Shown here in pieces: positions 62,976 through 64,000 of a stretch of 64,000 bases of DNA (the first letter of the stretch is position 1; each line of letters begins with the position of its first letter). The DNA is from Hansschlegelia beijingensis. GTDB lineage: Bacteria > Pseudomonadota > Alphaproteobacteria > Rhizobiales > Methylopilaceae. The notes under the pieces were generated by a model. That model did no database searches and had not been told where the DNA came from. It saw only the letters and a program-made list of their open reading frames with translations. The position numbers and the translations under genes were made by a program. The stretch spans positions 1,178,001-1,242,000 of the forward strand of contig NZ_JACIDR010000001.1 in assembly GCF_014196425.1 (NCBI RefSeq). The letters run 5' to 3'.

Positions 62976-63392
62976 TCACGACTTCGCCGCCTCTCGTGCG
63001 GCCTTTGACACGGCTCGCCGAATGCGAGACTTGGCGCGCTTCTTCGTCAGCCGGTACGCAGGGAAAAAGAACGGCTGCGGGGGCGTGTCCTGCGTCCCGA
63101 ATTCGACGCCGAGCGCGTAGTCGTATGAGACATCAGCGCCGTTCCGGACGGGCTTCGTGGTCGCAGCGCCGCCAGCCACTACCTTGGTCTGCAACTCGTG
63201 CTCGCCCGCCACCTTGCGGATCGTGCTGGCGAGCCTCCCGCTCTTTTTCGGGACTAGGGTGCGCGCCGCAAAGACGACCTGAGAGGCCGCAGCGTCGAGC
63301 TCGGCCGCCATAGCAGCGCGGGCTTTATCCGGTATCGCAGCCAGCCTCCTGTCCAGCCGACGCCGTGCCGCGCGAAGCTGAGCGTCGCTCAC
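62976..63392 (-). CDS. HK97 gp10-like phage tail-completion protein
   Basis: A 138-residue protein. KKSGRLASTIRK in the middle and GVEFGTQDTPPQPFFFPAYR near the end are the gp10 family (neck/tail-completion) pattern (sGrLr.S... and vEfGt...qPf..pa). Start GTG at 63392 overlaps the stop of the next upstream gene (GTGA), so the longer open frame to 63473 is unlikely. It joins the tail to the connector in related phages. Confidence 0.85.
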   Translation of the reverse strand: MSDAQLRAARRRLDRRLAAIPDKARAAMAAELDAAASQVVFAARTLVPKKSGRLASTIRKVAGEHELQTKVVAGGAATTKPVRNGADVSYDYALGVEFGTQDTPPQPFFFPAYRLTKKRAKSRIRRAVSKAAREAAKS

Positions 63393-63733
63393 GGCTCCAC
63401 CTCGAAAACGTTCTTGTCGGGCTCCAGCCCGAACAGCGCGGCTTCGAGGATCATCGCGGCCATCGGCGCCCATCGCCCAGGCCGATCCTCAAGCACCGCC
63501 GCGACGTCCTGATTGAACATGCGGTTGCCGCTTGGGTGCGCCCAGCTCAGAATTGACTCCACGTCCGAAAGCGACCACTGCCCGCCGACGAAGCCTGTGA
63601 AGGTGTGGTAAACCGTCCTGCCGGTCGTGACAGGTGAATACTGCTCAAACCGCGAGATGTTAGGAATCTGGAACCTAACGTTCTTCCTGCGGCCGAAGGT
63701 CTTTGCGACGACGTAATCGAGCTTCTTGGCCAT
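63389..63733 (-). CDS. Small phage tail-region protein
   Basis: A 114-residue protein starting MAKKLDYVVAKTFGRRKNVRF. It lies in the late operon between the 80-residue protein and the gp10-like gene, coupled at both ends (TGATG and GTGA). By position it could be a tail-assembly or minor tail component. No family recognised; the aromatic-rich block FTGFVGGQWSLSDVESILSWAHP is its most distinct part. Confidence 0.68.
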   Translation of the reverse strand: MAKKLDYVVAKTFGRRKNVRFQIPNISRFEQYSPVTTGRTVYHTFTGFVGGQWSLSDVESILSWAHPSGNRMFNQDVAAVLEDRPGRWAPMAAMILEAALFGLEPDKNVFEVEP

Positions 63734-63975
63734 CAGTGCACCGTTGGGAAGTTTTCGAGCAGCCATTCGCGGAGGCTGCGGAGATACGGGCCGCGCTCCG
63801 CGGCAGCCGCCGCCGACGCTTCATCGGCGAAGGCCTCCGCAAGGCTCGGCGCGTGGCCCTCGCCGATGATCCTTTTCTTGCCCCGCGCGATCTCGGCTGC
63901 GGTGCGGCGGTCGTAATCGGCTGCGGCCTGCGCGATTGCGGCGTCGACCGTCGTGAACTGGTCGGGCTTGCTCAC
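63733..63975 (-). CDS. Small phage tail-region protein, alpha-helical
   Basis: An 80-residue protein rich in Ala, Glu and Arg (VDAAIAQAAADYDRRTAAEI), ending with LRSLREWLLENFPTVH. It begins with GTG at 63975 and overlaps the preceding gene (GTGA) and the following one (TGATG). Size, charge and position before the tape measure suggest a tail-assembly chaperone (TAC-like), but similarity is not shown. Confidence 0.6.
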   Translation of the reverse strand: MSKPDQFTTVDAAIAQAAADYDRRTAAEIARGKKRIIGEGHAPSLAEAFADEASAAAAAERGPYLRSLREWLLENFPTVH

Positions 63976-64000
63976 TTGGCGTCCGCCCCCTTCTTGACGG
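63972..64000 (-). CDS. 3' end of an upstream phage gene, cut by window edge
   Basis: The last nine codons read VKKGADAK then TGA (63972-63974), in frame and coupled to the GTG at 63975. Only the end of the protein is visible. By position it may be the major tail or tube protein; this is a guess. Confidence 0.45.

Overview
The window is about 68-70% GC by eye. It reads as chromosome of an alphaproteobacterium, most likely of the order Hyphomicrobiales (Rhizobiales). The indicators are a giant coiled-coil protein with the layout of the GPR/RgsE polar-growth proteins, an MCE-type lipid transporter with a STAS domain fused to its permease, an fdsGBACD formate dehydrogenase operon, a YcjX/YcjF-like pair, and several small alphaproteobacterial conserved families. 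I cannot name the genus from the sequence alone.

Layout. 1-4051 (+): end of pgl, then edd and pgi, central sugar metabolism of the Entner-Doudoroff type. 4339-6683 (+): a DEAD-box RNA helicase with an intrinsic terminator, then a CinA-like domain protein. 6730-9589 (+): tRNA-Leu(TAA), a DsbA-fold isomerase-like protein and two tandem secreted esterases. 9596-14621: a DnaQ-like exonuclease (-), aroC (+), then a minus-strand cluster sixA-like / ycjX-like / ycjF-like. 14953-17926 (+): an Hpt protein, a [2Fe-2S] ferredoxin, a receiver-GGDEF protein with a degenerate receiver, and a ferredoxin-NADP reductase. 18241-25134 (+): the 2297-residue coiled-coil protein.

25350-29558 (-): a four-gene MCE lipid transporter operon (permease, ATPase, MCE protein, lipoprotein). 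29658-31695 (+): dgcN-dgcA, a two-gene D-glutamate route. 31803-40354: mixed housekeeping and envelope genes (glycosyltransferase, LpxH-like phosphoesterase, DUF2852, SDR, FadL-type porin, FAH-family enzyme, HerA/DUF87-like ATPase). 40365-44967 (-): nuclease-fold protein, cardiolipin synthase, cupin regulator, thiD, PAP2 phosphatase. 45032-52352 (-): fdsD, fdhD, fdsA, fdsB, fdsG and the adjacent LysR regulator, with a perfect inverted repeat in the regulatory gap and a REP-like palindrome between fdhD and fdsA. 52509-54525: a GST, a YqjD/YqjE-like membrane pair and a small secreted protein.

From 55362 the character changes. tRNA-Ser(GCT) is followed by what looks like one end of a prophage running off the right edge. 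Reading leftwards from 64000 (minus strand) it has small tail genes, an HK97-gp10-like protein, a tape measure protein with an embedded M15 peptidase domain, and post-tape-measure genes. These are followed by a three-gene, lower-GC cassette of unknown function that includes a TIGR04255-like protein, then by an XRE regulator transcribed the other way and a set of small genes next to the tRNA. No integrase lies inside the window. This accessory segment is where undescribed biology is most likely, especially the three-gene cassette at 57606-59682.
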